Assembly: GCA_023480735.1 (NCBI GenBank)
Contig: JAMCXB010000016.1
Span: 1 to 64,000 of the forward strand
Source of the DNA: Bacteroidota bacterium
Lineage (GTDB): Bacteria; Bacteroidota; Ignavibacteria; Kryptoniales; JAKASW01
DNA length: 64,000 nt
Direction of reading: 5' to 3'
Part shown: in pieces, positions 8,716-17,045 of the stretch
Position numbering within the stretch: position 1 is the first letter of the stretch
Layout of the letters: each line of letters opens with the position of its first letter
The notes under the pieces: generated by a model
Database searches by the model: none
What the model was told of the DNA's origin: nothing
Seen by the model: the letters and a program-made list of their open reading frames with translations, nothing else
Made by a program: the position numbers and the translations under genes

Positions 8716-9264
8716 TCAGGCGTCTTCTTGAAGCTGGGCTTCGCGGTGAAGAGCTGCGTTAATCTCGTTCAGAATATTTGTTTGAATTAGATTGATTGAC
8801 TCCGTCACATCCGGGGTGAGCCTGGAAGTGTATGAGAACTCCTTCCCAACAATCCCATAGAAGATCACCTTCCTGGGCAATGCTTTTAAAGCGCGCGCGA
8901 GCTCGACAACTTGTGCAGAATCAAAAGCATGAGTGGAGAAAGAAAAGAAATTTTCCGGCATGGGTTCTTCGCTTGCATCCACGCGGAAGATTGTACCGGC
9001 GGCAGCGGACGACCGGACAGCATCTATTATTACCAATGCGTCAGTAGAGCGCATTAACTCAAGGAGGTCGGACTGATCGCCCATTAGTTCGGCCGTCCTC
9101 ACATCCGCCGGCACCTTTTCTCTCAACTTTCTTACGACCAATACCCCTGCTCCATCATCGCCCCGGAATTCATTCCCTACTCCGACAATAGTGATGTTTA
9201 CCCTCTCTTTTTTCCCCTCAAGAGAGGTAGGAGCGCTGCGAGCCGGTGTACTTTCGCCCTTCAT
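8716..9264 (-). CDS. hydrogenase maturation protease
   Basis: This endopeptidase of the HycI/HyaD/HybD family removes the C-terminal tail of the NiFe large subunit after nickel insertion. The family signature VGVGNEFRGDDGAGV is near residue 25. The metal-sensing acidic positions (Asp in the DDG loop and DAV in VIIDAV) and the His in FSTHAF are present. It is the last gene of the hydrogenase operon, directly after the large subunit whose C-terminus is its expected target. The first 20 residues are poorly conserved in appearance, so a later start is possible, although the ATG at 9264 has an AGGGAATAAG site. Confidence 0.9.
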   Translation of the reverse strand: MKGESTPARSAPTSLEGKKERVNITIVGVGNEFRGDDGAGVLVVRKLREKVPADVRTAELMGDQSDLLELMRSTDALVIIDAVRSSAAAGTIFRVDASEEPMPENFFSFSTHAFDSAQVVELARALKALPRKVIFYGIVGKEFSYTSRLTPDVTESINLIQTNILNEINAALHREAQLQEDA

Positions 9265-9282
9265 CTTATTCCCTGCGTCGGG

Positions 9283-10575
9283 TCAGGAGATTTCGAGTTT
9301 CAGGAAATGAGTCGCACATGAGATGCAGGGATCGTAGTTACGCACGACCTGCTCGCATCTGAGGGTCAGTTCCTGCTTCGGCATTTCAATGTTCGCCGTT
9401 ACAAAACTTCTCAGGTCTGCCTCGATCATCTTTTGATTCTGAGATGTAGGAGGCACAATCTTGGCGTCCTTTATCGCCCCGTCTTCGCCGACCATGTATC
9501 GGTGATAAAGGATTCCTCGCGGCGCTTCGGTGCAACCGAAACCGAATCCGGGCTGCACGGAATATTCGATGGCCGGTTTCTCCGGCTGTTCGTAATTTTC
9601 GATTATCCGGATCGCCTCATCACACGCGTAAAGTGTTTCCACGGCTCGGGCCACTATGCTCTTGAAGGGGTTCGAAATCGGCGGCTCCGCATTCGCCTCT
9701 CTTGCGGCTTTCCTGGCGAGCGGAGAAAGCTTGTCGAAATTAAGATTGTATCTTGCCAACGGACCGACGAAGTAGGCTCCCTTGCCTTTCATCTCCGACT
9801 GCAACGCGTTCGTATAAGAGGCATGTGTTTCATGGAACACAAGCTCGTATTCGCGAATGTCGATATTGAGGCCTTTATTTGAGACAAGCCTCCCTTCGTT
9901 GAACGGGTACTCGTCCGGATGACTCAGCGAGACAAACTCATAATCACACTCGAAACTGGGGAAGGGGAGCGAGGCTGTCCAAAGCACCGTCTCGTAGGCT
10001 TCGTCCCGAGCGCGCTTCAGCCGCTCGAGAATTTCAAGGAAATCCTTCTTCGCCGGCAATTTGTAAAACCCGCCGACCTTGACGTTGATCGGATGAATCT
10101 CTCTGCCGGCAAGAATGGTGACCAAATCATTGCCGGTTTTCTTGAGCCTCAGACCTCGCTGAACGGCGTCCGGATGATCTTTTGCAAGCTGGATCGCATC
10201 TTCATACCCGAGGAAATCGGGTGCATGGAGCATATATACGTGCAGCGCATGGCTCTCGATCCATTCGCCGCAGTAGAGCAGGCGCCTCAACTCGCGAAGT
10301 TGTCCATCGACTCTAACTCCGAATGCATTTTCCATCGCATGAACCGAGCTCATCTGGTATGCTATGGGGCAAATGCCGCAGATACGTGCGGTAATGTCAG
10401 GTGCTTCAGAGTATTTTCTGCCCCGCAGAAAAGCCTCAAAAAATCGGGGAGGCTCGAATATTCTGAATTTCACGTCGTTGACTTGGCCGTCTTTCATCTT
10501 CACGATGAGAGAGCCTTCTCCCTCGACACGGGCGAGATAGTCAACCTTTATGGTCCTGGCCGGCTTATTTTTCAT
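9283..10575 (-). CDS. hydA: group 3b-type NiFe hydrogenase large (alpha) subunit
   Basis: This is the catalytic subunit of a cytoplasmic NAD(P)-linked sulfhydrogenase-type hydrogenase that interconverts H2 with protons. From the ATG at 10575 the protein has 430 residues. The N-terminal nickel motif RICGICP is at 65-71 (Cys66, Cys69) and the C-terminal motif DPCISCATH has Cys417, Cys420 and His423. Only seven residues (FLKLEIS) follow the His, the tail expected to be cleaved by the adjacent protease. The start overlaps the small-subunit gene by 11 bases. The upstream gene order hydB-G-D-A is that of the Pyrococcus sulfhydrogenase. Confidence 0.93.
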   Translation of the reverse strand: MKNKPARTIKVDYLARVEGEGSLIVKMKDGQVNDVKFRIFEPPRFFEAFLRGRKYSEAPDITARICGICPIAYQMSSVHAMENAFGVRVDGQLRELRRLLYCGEWIESHALHVYMLHAPDFLGYEDAIQLAKDHPDAVQRGLRLKKTGNDLVTILAGREIHPINVKVGGFYKLPAKKDFLEILERLKRARDEAYETVLWTASLPFPSFECDYEFVSLSHPDEYPFNEGRLVSNKGLNIDIREYELVFHETHASYTNALQSEMKGKGAYFVGPLARYNLNFDKLSPLARKAAREANAEPPISNPFKSIVARAVETLYACDEAIRIIENYEQPEKPAIEYSVQPGFGFGCTEAPRGILYHRYMVGEDGAIKDAKIVPPTSQNQKMIEADLRSFVTANIEMPKQELTLRCEQVVRNYDPCISCATHFLKLEIS

Positions 10576-11353
10576 GAGCTTCACTTTCTCTTCTGAATGC
10601 TTCGGCGTACGCGTTGAACCCCCGGAATGCGAGAGATATGTCATGCTGGGTTTCACCGAGTTCGGAAAATTGGCGCGCAAGCACGGGTGTGTTTGGAGAT
10701 TCCATCGGACCGTAGCAGCCGTAGCATCCTCTGTCGAACGAGGGACAGATCGCACCGCACCCGGACTGGGTCACAGGACCGAGACATGGTGTGCCGTGAG
10801 CAACCATCACACACACGTTTCCCTTCAGCTTGCAGTCTATACAGACGCTGTGAGTATGTACGTTGGGCTTCCTTTTGTGAAGAAATGCGTTGATGACTTC
10901 TATGAGTTCGTATTTGTTGATCGGACAGCCGCGTAACTCGAAGTCGACATGGACGAAAGATCCTATCGGCAGGGATCTGTCGAGAGTCGAAATATGTTCG
11001 GGGGAAGCATAAACGATGCGGACAAATTCTTTGATGTCTTTCCAGTTCCTCAGCGCCTGTATTCCGCCTGCCGTGGCACATGCGCCGATCGTGATCAGCG
11101 CGCCGCACGATTTGCGGATTTCCCTGATGTGTTCGACATCGTGCGGCGTCGTGATGCTCCCTTCGACAATCCCGATGTCGTACGGTCCCTTGAGCATTCT
11201 GCGGGATGCCTCCGGGAAAAAGGCGATGTCTATCGCGTCTGCGACAGCGAGGAGTTCCTCTTCGGCATCGAGAAGTGAAAGCTGGCAACCGTCGCACGAA
11301 GCAAATTTGAAAACTGCTACCCTGGGCTTGCGGCCGTTCCTGCGCACAGGCAT
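10565..11353 (-). CDS. hydD: NiFe hydrogenase small (delta) subunit
   Basis: This electron-transfer subunit carries iron-sulfur clusters next to the NiFe centre. The N-terminal CDGCQLS (Cys20, Cys23) supplies the proximal cluster. Further cysteines appear in [10 protein letters not shown], in RGCPINK, and in a C-terminal cysteine-rich region ([29 protein letters not shown]). No Tat signal is present, so the enzyme is cytoplasmic, as expected for group 3. The gene ends inside the large-subunit start and is separated from hydG by one base, implying coupled translation. Confidence 0.92.
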   Translation of the reverse strand: MPVRRNGRKPRVAVFKFASCDGCQLSLLDAEEELLAVADAIDIAFFPEASRRMLKGPYDIGIVEGSITTPHDVEHIREIRKSCGALITIGACATAGGIQALRNWKDIKEFVRIVYASPEHISTLDRSLPIGSFVHVDFELRGCPINKYELIEVINAFLHKRKPNVHTHSVCIDCKLKGNVCVMVAHGTPCLGPVTQSGCGAICPSFDRGCYGCYGPMESPNTPVLARQFSELGETQHDISLAFRGFNAYAEAFRRESEAHEK

Positions 11354-11354
11354 T

Positions 11355-12218
11355 TTACAACTCCTTTTTTTCGAGCAAGTAATAAACGTCGGGCAGTCTG
11401 AAGACCGGACCGTCCTTACATATGAATTTTGGGCCGAATTGACAGTGCCCGCAAAGGCCGACTCCGCATTTCATGTTCCGTTCCATCGAGATATAAATCT
11501 GGTCCTGAGAAAGTCCCCTGCGCTGAAGCTCCTCAACCGTATATTTCATCATTACCTCCGGCCCGCAAACCATCGCGATCGTCGATTCGGAATCCAGCTT
11601 GATGTACGAGAACAAGTTTGTTACCACGCCTATGTGTCCCTTCCACGTCGAATCCCCGCGGTCAACTGTGATAATTACCTCCGTGTTCGGCAGCTTATTC
11701 CACTGTTCCAGTTCGACCCTGTACAAGAGATCGAGCGGGCTTCTTGCTCCGTAGAGGATAACGATTCGACCGTAGAGGTCTCTCTTTCTGATGAGCGAAT
11801 AGATGATCGGTCTTAACGGTGCGAGCCCGATTCCACCTGCCGCAATGCAAATGTCTTTCCCAGCCGCCTCCTCCAGCGGCCAGGCGGTCCCATACGGTCC
11901 GCGGAGACCGATCAGACTGCCGCGTTTGAGCCTGGAGAGGGCAGAGGTTACCGAGCCGACACGGTGGATTGTGTGTGCCAGCATGCCGGGCTTTCCCGGA
12001 TCTGAACTGATGGAGATAGCGGATTCGCCCGTTCCAAAGGCATAGATCATGTTGAATTGTCCCGGCTTGAATGAATACGGGGAACCGTTCATCTGCGCCG
12101 TGTCTATTAAGAGCGTGAAGGTATCGTCAGTTTCCCACACAATCCTGCGGACAGTTGCAAGACAAGGAACCATGGACCTGTGCAGTAATTCTGCGGTTTG
12201 TGGGGCGATTTCTGTCAT
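11355..12218 (-). CDS. hydG: hydrogenase gamma subunit, FAD/NAD(P)-binding
   Basis: This flavin subunit passes electrons between the iron-sulfur chain and NAD(P). A ferredoxin-NADP reductase-like fold is visible: the FAD region around [17 protein letters not shown], the pyridine-nucleotide motif [11 protein letters not shown] then [14 protein letters not shown], and the nucleotide-binding end [10 protein letters not shown]. The C-terminus has the 2Fe-2S cysteines in [14 protein letters not shown] and ICKDGPVF. It is also related to PyrK and SudB-type proteins, but the operon context fixes it as the hydrogenase subunit. A 38-base gap separates it from the preceding cNMP-domain gene. Confidence 0.9.
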   Translation of the reverse strand: MTEIAPQTAELLHRSMVPCLATVRRIVWETDDTFTLLIDTAQMNGSPYSFKPGQFNMIYAFGTGESAISISSDPGKPGMLAHTIHRVGSVTSALSRLKRGSLIGLRGPYGTAWPLEEAAGKDICIAAGGIGLAPLRPIIYSLIRKRDLYGRIVILYGARSPLDLLYRVELEQWNKLPNTEVIITVDRGDSTWKGHIGVVTNLFSYIKLDSESTIAMVCGPEVMMKYTVEELQRRGLSQDQIYISMERNMKCGVGLCGHCQFGPKFICKDGPVFRLPDVYYLLEKKEL

Positions 12219-12256
12219 TCGAAAAACTCCAATGGATTACAGGGCTGATATTTATG

Positions 12257-12745
12257 TTAATAGTTTTCGCCTCTTTCGCCCGGCGCGTTCCCATACACGT
12301 CAAGCAGCTGCAAACGCGTGGCTTCGAGGCGTCTTTCCAATACCTCCGAAAAACGGCGCAGCATTTCGTAGCCGAAGCGGTAATCGGTTTCGCATTTTGT
12401 CCGCAGGCACGTAGCGTCAATTGCAAATGCGTGGACCTGCTCCACTGCGTATGCGTCGAAATGCCATCGATACGGCGATATAAGCCATGACCAGCCCAAC
12501 ACCTCGCCGGGGCCAATGGTCTGGATTCTGATCATGCCTCTCTCTCCGCCGGGGAGCTCGAGTGCAATTCTCCCGCTGCGAATCAAGTAGAAAGTCTTTG
12601 CATCCTCGCCCTCCTTGAATAATCGTGCACCTTCCGGGACCACTATGTTCGAGGCGCACGAGGTGAGCGTCTTCAAGAGCTCTTCGTTCATGTTGCTAAG
12701 GAACGGGTGCTTGTGTAGCGATTCCGTTAAGCCTTGCGGTTCCAT
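12257..12745 (-). CDS. cyclic-nucleotide-binding-domain protein without HTH
   Basis: The 162-residue protein holds a single Crp-type beta-barrel sensor domain (residues about 10-125: LFKEGEDAKTFYLIRSGRIAL, then PGEVLGWSWL). It ends after the long C helix (FSEVLERRLEATRLQL) with no helix-turn-helix region. It therefore cannot be a normal Crp/Fnr activator. The start at 12745 lies two bases after the end of hydB, inside the operon and between hydB and hydG. Similar cNMP-domain proteins are known from some group 3b hydrogenase operons. A role as an allosteric or assembly subunit is inference. The ligand-pocket arginine typical of cAMP binding is not obvious. Confidence 0.8.
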   Translation of the reverse strand: MEPQGLTESLHKHPFLSNMNEELLKTLTSCASNIVVPEGARLFKEGEDAKTFYLIRSGRIALELPGGERGMIRIQTIGPGEVLGWSWLISPYRWHFDAYAVEQVHAFAIDATCLRTKCETDYRFGYEMLRRFSEVLERRLEATRLQLLDVYGNAPGERGENY

Positions 12746-12747
12746 GA

Positions 12748-13878
12748 CTAATCTCCTTTTCGCTGTTGTGTCTCCGCACCTCTTATTGCCTGCACTTCTG
12801 CAGTTAAGTCGATTCCGACCGGGCACCATGTAATGCATCGTCCGCATCCCACGCATCCGGAGACTCCGAATTGTTCCACCCAAGATGAAAGCTTATGTGT
12901 AAGCCACTGTCGATAGCGCGACTTTGTAGATATGCGAAAGTTTCCGCCGGCAACCTTTGAGAAGTCGACCGTGAAGCATGAGTCCCACCGTCTGAGGCGT
13001 TCGGCATTCTGTCCCGAAAGGTCCGTTATGTCTTCGACCGTTGAGCAGAAGCATGTCGGACAGACCATCGTGCAGTTTCCGCAAGTCAGGCATCTCTTTG
13101 CGACATCCTCCCAATGTGGATGCTCCAGGTTTTCAGCAAGCAACCTGGGCAAACCGTCTGTCTCCATCGTTTTATTCATTTGGGACTCGGTCTGACGTAG
13201 CATGGCATCCGTGGTCTCTATCTCCTCTGCACTCGCTGCGCCGGTCTCGACGAGTTCCATTATGGAGGCTCCAAGCTCGCTTCCAATCTTTACTACGAAG
13301 AAATGTGCGCCATCGCGAAACACCTCAGTCAACGATATATCGAAATCCTTCTGCGCTTCGGGGCCGGTCTTCATGGAGCTGCAGAAACACGTGCCGCCCG
13401 CAGTGGTGCAGTTTACAGCGACGATAAACAGGTCCCGTCTTGCCGCAGAGTAAGCGTCGTCCCGATATTCCCCGGATTGGAAGACCTTATCCTGAATGAG
13501 AATTGCGCTGAGCTCACACGGGCGGACTCCGACGAAGGCGTACTTTATATTGGCGTCGCTCTCATTTGACAGCTCAAGGGATTTTCCGTCCCTTCTCATG
13601 GTAAATAATTTCCGCAAGGGAGGGTAGAGAAATTTTTTCCATGATTGCGGGGTGGCATTGAAGCCGAAATATGAATCGTCGCTTCGTTTCGTGAGCCTGT
13701 AATTTGCTGGCGATTGTTCGTCAGACCACCCGACGGGAAGTTCGTTCGCTGAGCCTATTCTATCGTATACGATTGCTTCGTCTCTGAGTGTGGGCCCGAC
13801 CGTTACATAACCTTTATCCTGGAGCGCCGTGAAGAGCTGCTGGAGATTGTTCGCTTCTAATTTCGAAGTTCTATTCAT
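12748..13878 (-). CDS. hydB: hydrogenase beta subunit, 4Fe-4S ferredoxin-type
   Basis: This is the distal electron-transfer subunit of the hydrogenase. The C-terminal half contains two cluster motifs, CLTCGNCTMVCPTCFC and CVGCGRCITWCPVG. A further cysteine set, GGTCFCSSM, is mid-protein. The N-terminal 200 residues match the HydB/AsrA-type domain (VGVRPCELSAILIQDKVF). It is the first gene of the five-subunit-plus-protease operon. The sequence ahead of its ATG has only a weak ribosome site, and no clear FNR-type palindrome was found upstream. Confidence 0.9.
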   Translation of the reverse strand: MNRTSKLEANNLQQLFTALQDKGYVTVGPTLRDEAIVYDRIGSANELPVGWSDEQSPANYRLTKRSDDSYFGFNATPQSWKKFLYPPLRKLFTMRRDGKSLELSNESDANIKYAFVGVRPCELSAILIQDKVFQSGEYRDDAYSAARRDLFIVAVNCTTAGGTCFCSSMKTGPEAQKDFDISLTEVFRDGAHFFVVKIGSELGASIMELVETGAASAEEIETTDAMLRQTESQMNKTMETDGLPRLLAENLEHPHWEDVAKRCLTCGNCTMVCPTCFCSTVEDITDLSGQNAERLRRWDSCFTVDFSKVAGGNFRISTKSRYRQWLTHKLSSWVEQFGVSGCVGCGRCITWCPVGIDLTAEVQAIRGAETQQRKGD

Positions 13879-14409
13879 AGTATGAAGAAAACCGCTTTTT
13901 TATCTCTCTAAATTCTGCAATGGGTGTGCCGTCCATTATGCTGCGTTAAATTGCGCTGCAAGAACGTCCTGTGTCTTCAGGTGCGAATTTCGGGTGGGAC
14001 AAAAAGACACCGCAGTCCGATAATGACTGTAAGTTTTTTAAACAGGGGTGAAATTGTTTGTGTCTGTTTATTCTGCACGATGCGGCATCTGTGCGAATTG
14101 CAACATTACCTAACATAGAACAGACCTACCCTTTGGAGTGTTGATTTGAACGGGCCGTAATGCAGAATCCTGAAAAGGCGCAGCAAGAATTCCTCCGGTA
14201 AATCCGCATTAGTGCTCTTCTTCGGAATTCAGCGGACTTGCTGCCGATGGTCTTTCAGCTCGGCGGAACCGAGACTATCAATCTATCGAAGACAACGGAC
14301 GTAGACCGCGGCGAGCCAACGCCTCCCCCTTCCGACCGACGGGTTAAAGTGATCCGGTCATTGTTCGTTCCTCGGTTTATTGTTCACTCGAATGCGGCCT
14401 GATTCGTAA
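13879..14409. other. 531-base gap between hydB and pat, no gene seen
   Basis: The gap should contain the promoter of the leftward hydrogenase operon. Short frames here have no ribosome site or recognisable product. I saw no convincing terminator for pat, no FNR/Crp palindrome and no RNA gene. Confidence 0.5.
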
Positions 14410-16842
14410 TCACGGCTTGAACGCCAGCTCTACATCGTACAGTGTCGGCTGACCCTCTTTGTTGAGATATGCTTTTGCAGTCATTCCCCACAGCCACGGC
14501 AGTTCCTCGACCATTTGAGAGATTCTGCCGAGCAGCTGTTCGCACTTCTCAGAGCCGGAGACTCCGATGTCTTCTAACATTGCTCTTGTGTCCCTGTCGG
14601 TCAATGGAGTAATCCTCTGGATGGGCTGTTTACCAGGAACATTTAAAACGATGAGGGGACCAAAATGGGGGTCGGACCTTATTCCGATCTGACATTCACC
14701 GTAAACTTCTGTACCGGAGGTCTGCGCTGTTCCGGATATCTTTTGCGGACTGTCGACGCTCAATCCGAAAAATGAAAGGATGTCGGCCGAATCTTTCCCG
14801 CCAACTTTCATAATTCCGTCTGAAGAGGCCTTAGCGTCGACCATGTTTTTCAGTTTAGAATGTGCCGAATTGACATCGACGTCTTCGTACCACAATAGTC
14901 TTCCCTGAGGCTGCAACCGGTTTTTTGCATACTCGGTTACTCTGGCCAGGGCGAGTGCCGCTGACTCAGGGAAACGGTACGATGGAAAGACATAATGTTC
15001 AGCTTTGCTGGTCTGAAACGCGGCTGAAGTAGCAACCTGAACCGCTTTTGCCGTCCCCATCAGGCAGAGAAGCACGGGCTTATCCGTCTTGGTGCTTCTC
15101 TGGGCGAACACGGTCCCCCTTCGGATCGCCCTCCCGATAGGCTGTGGGTCGCATCCACCTATGCACGCGAATATGGCGATCAGTGAGTCCACATTCTCCT
15201 TCTCCATAAGCGACGTTGTAACTCGTTCGTAATCGTCCGCCACGGCGAGCGGGCCCAAGTTCATGACGTTCTCATTGGCGACTGATAACCCGTTTGCTTC
15301 ACAGGTATCGGCACAAATTGTCAGTGCCCCGCCTGCATTGCTGATGATTGCGACGCGGCTTCCCTTCGGCAGCGGCTGATGTGCGAGCAGCATTGTTATG
15401 TCGAACATCTCTTCAAGTGTCTCCGCGCGAATGACCCCGGCCTGCTGGAAGAGTGCGTCAACTTCGAGGTCGGTTTCAGTATCGCTGCTTCGTATTTGGG
15501 CCGCTTCGCGCCCCGCTTTGTTCCTCGCGCTCTTCACGCAGAGTATAGGCTTCTTATATGAGATCCTTCTTGCGACTCTGGCGAAACGCCGTGGATTTCC
15601 GAAGCGCTCAAGGTACAGGAGTACTATGTCTGTCGACGGATCCTCTTCCCAATACTCGAGGAGATCGTTGCCGGATACGTCGCCGCGGTTTCCTCCTGAG
15701 ACGAAAGTTGAAAAACTTATTCCCCGTTCAACTGCGTAGTCGAGGATCACGATTCCGAGAGCCTCGGTGTGAGAAAAGAAACCGACCTTCCCCGGCAGCG
15801 GCATCAGGCCCGCCAGGCTGGCGTTAAGATTGACCTTATCGTTCGTATTAATGATGCCGAGACAATTCGGTCCGATTAGCCGCATTCCGTTTGAACGAAC
15901 AAATTCTACCAATTCATTCTGAAGTTTAGCGCCTTGCTCTCCGATATCGGCAAAGCCCGCGCTCAGGACAATGGTTCCTTTAGCACCGATGTCAACTCCT
16001 TCGCGGACAACGTCCAACACGTTCGATGCGGGCACCGCGATGACAATCAGATCCGGATGTTCGGGGAGACTGGCTATCGATGAATACGCCCGCACTCCCT
16101 GAATTGAAGCAGCCTGGCTGTTGACAGGATAAACTGTCCCGGTGAAATTCGATTCGAGAATATGTCTGAACACGAGGCTCCCGACCGCATTTGCGTCCCT
16201 GGAAGCGCCGACCACTGCGATCGACGACGGACTTATGAGTGGGCTGAGGGAGTTTGCAGTGGCGAGACGGTCTCTCAATTCCGCGCGCTCGCGAACGGCT
16301 GCATTCCCACTGACAGGAAACTCTATGTGAATTGTGCTTCCGCCGGCGGCCTTCATGATCTCGAACCCGGCGTCGCGGAAAACGGTCATCATTTTGTCGT
16401 TGTCGGAGAGCATCTCTGCCTCAAATGCCACGAGTCCGTTCGCGGCCGCAATCCCGGCCAGCCTTTCCAGGAGGAGCGTACCGATACCTTTCCCGTGGTA
16501 TTTGTCAGCTACAAGGAAAGAGACTTCGGCGGCATTCCTGACCGCGAGGCTCGCGTAGCTCCCTATCCCGACTACACTCTCTGACGATTCGTCGCCAAGA
16601 GTCGCCAGCAAACTGGCTCGTTCGCGAGGCTCGTATATGCACATCTCTTCGATTGTCGCCTTCGGAAGGTAACTCACTCCAGCCATGAATCGAAAATAGC
16701 GGCTTTCTTGAGAGACGTTATTGACCAAAGATTCTACCGCTGAAGCGTCGGCCTGCGTTGCAAAACGCAAAGTCAAGCCTGAACCGTCACGAAGTAAAAC
16801 GTGCTCCCGGTAGTTCTGCCATTCTCTAATGATTCTGAACAT
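14410..16842 (-). CDS. Pat-type protein acetyltransferase (GNAT + acyl-CoA synthetase-like)
   Basis: This is an 810-residue fusion. Residues about 20-180 form a GNAT acetyltransferase with its acetyl-CoA loop in KYHGKGIGTLLLERL. Residues about 205-640 match the NDP-forming acyl-CoA synthetase modules: a CoA-binding Rossmann domain (VVGASRDANAVGS) and two ligase-CoA domains. The last 150 residues look like a shortened ATP-grasp remnant. Such proteins (Pat/YfiQ; the GNAT-first order is known from actinobacteria) acetylate a lysine in acetyl-CoA synthetase and switch it off. The gene is divergent from acs across 203 bases, which supports that role. The synthetase half may only sense metabolites. 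No sirtuin deacetylase is nearby. Confidence 0.85.
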   Translation of the reverse strand: MFRIIREWQNYREHVLLRDGSGLTLRFATQADASAVESLVNNVSQESRYFRFMAGVSYLPKATIEEMCIYEPRERASLLATLGDESSESVVGIGSYASLAVRNAAEVSFLVADKYHGKGIGTLLLERLAGIAAANGLVAFEAEMLSDNDKMMTVFRDAGFEIMKAAGGSTIHIEFPVSGNAAVRERAELRDRLATANSLSPLISPSSIAVVGASRDANAVGSLVFRHILESNFTGTVYPVNSQAASIQGVRAYSSIASLPEHPDLIVIAVPASNVLDVVREGVDIGAKGTIVLSAGFADIGEQGAKLQNELVEFVRSNGMRLIGPNCLGIINTNDKVNLNASLAGLMPLPGKVGFFSHTEALGIVILDYAVERGISFSTFVSGGNRGDVSGNDLLEYWEEDPSTDIVLLYLERFGNPRRFARVARRISYKKPILCVKSARNKAGREAAQIRSSDTETDLEVDALFQQAGVIRAETLEEMFDITMLLAHQPLPKGSRVAIISNAGGALTICADTCEANGLSVANENVMNLGPLAVADDYERVTTSLMEKENVDSLIAIFACIGGCDPQPIGRAIRRGTVFAQRSTKTDKPVLLCLMGTAKAVQVATSAAFQTSKAEHYVFPSYRFPESAALALARVTEYAKNRLQPQGRLLWYEDVDVNSAHSKLKNMVDAKASSDGIMKVGGKDSADILSFFGLSVDSPQKISGTAQTSGTEVYGECQIGIRSDPHFGPLIVLNVPGKQPIQRITPLTDRDTRAMLEDIGVSGSEKCEQLLGRISQMVEELPWLWGMTAKAYLNKEGQPTLYDVELAFKP

Positions 16843-17045
16843 GACACGGCCCTTTTTGTACTGGCAATTTAATCCTCAATTAGGCTTCGAAAAAGCCTTT
16901 TGACTTTCACCGCAAAACTTTATAATGCAAGAATGAGTTAAGGTATTAGATAAGTGTCCGGGTAATAAGGATTCAGAGCATTGTTTTCCCGGCTTGAGGT
17001 TCTTTGAACTAAAGTACTTTGCAATAAGCAAAAGGAGCACGAACG
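16843..17045. promoter_or_regulatory. divergent pat/acs intergenic region
   Basis: These 203 bases must hold promoters for both genes. The acs ATG is preceded by AAAAGGAGCACG. No operator is clear enough to name. Confidence 0.5.

Noticed and set aside
13879-14409. FNR/Crp operator for the hydrogenase operon
   Set aside because: No TTGAT-N4-ATCAA or TGTGA-N6-TCACA-like palindrome was found on reading.
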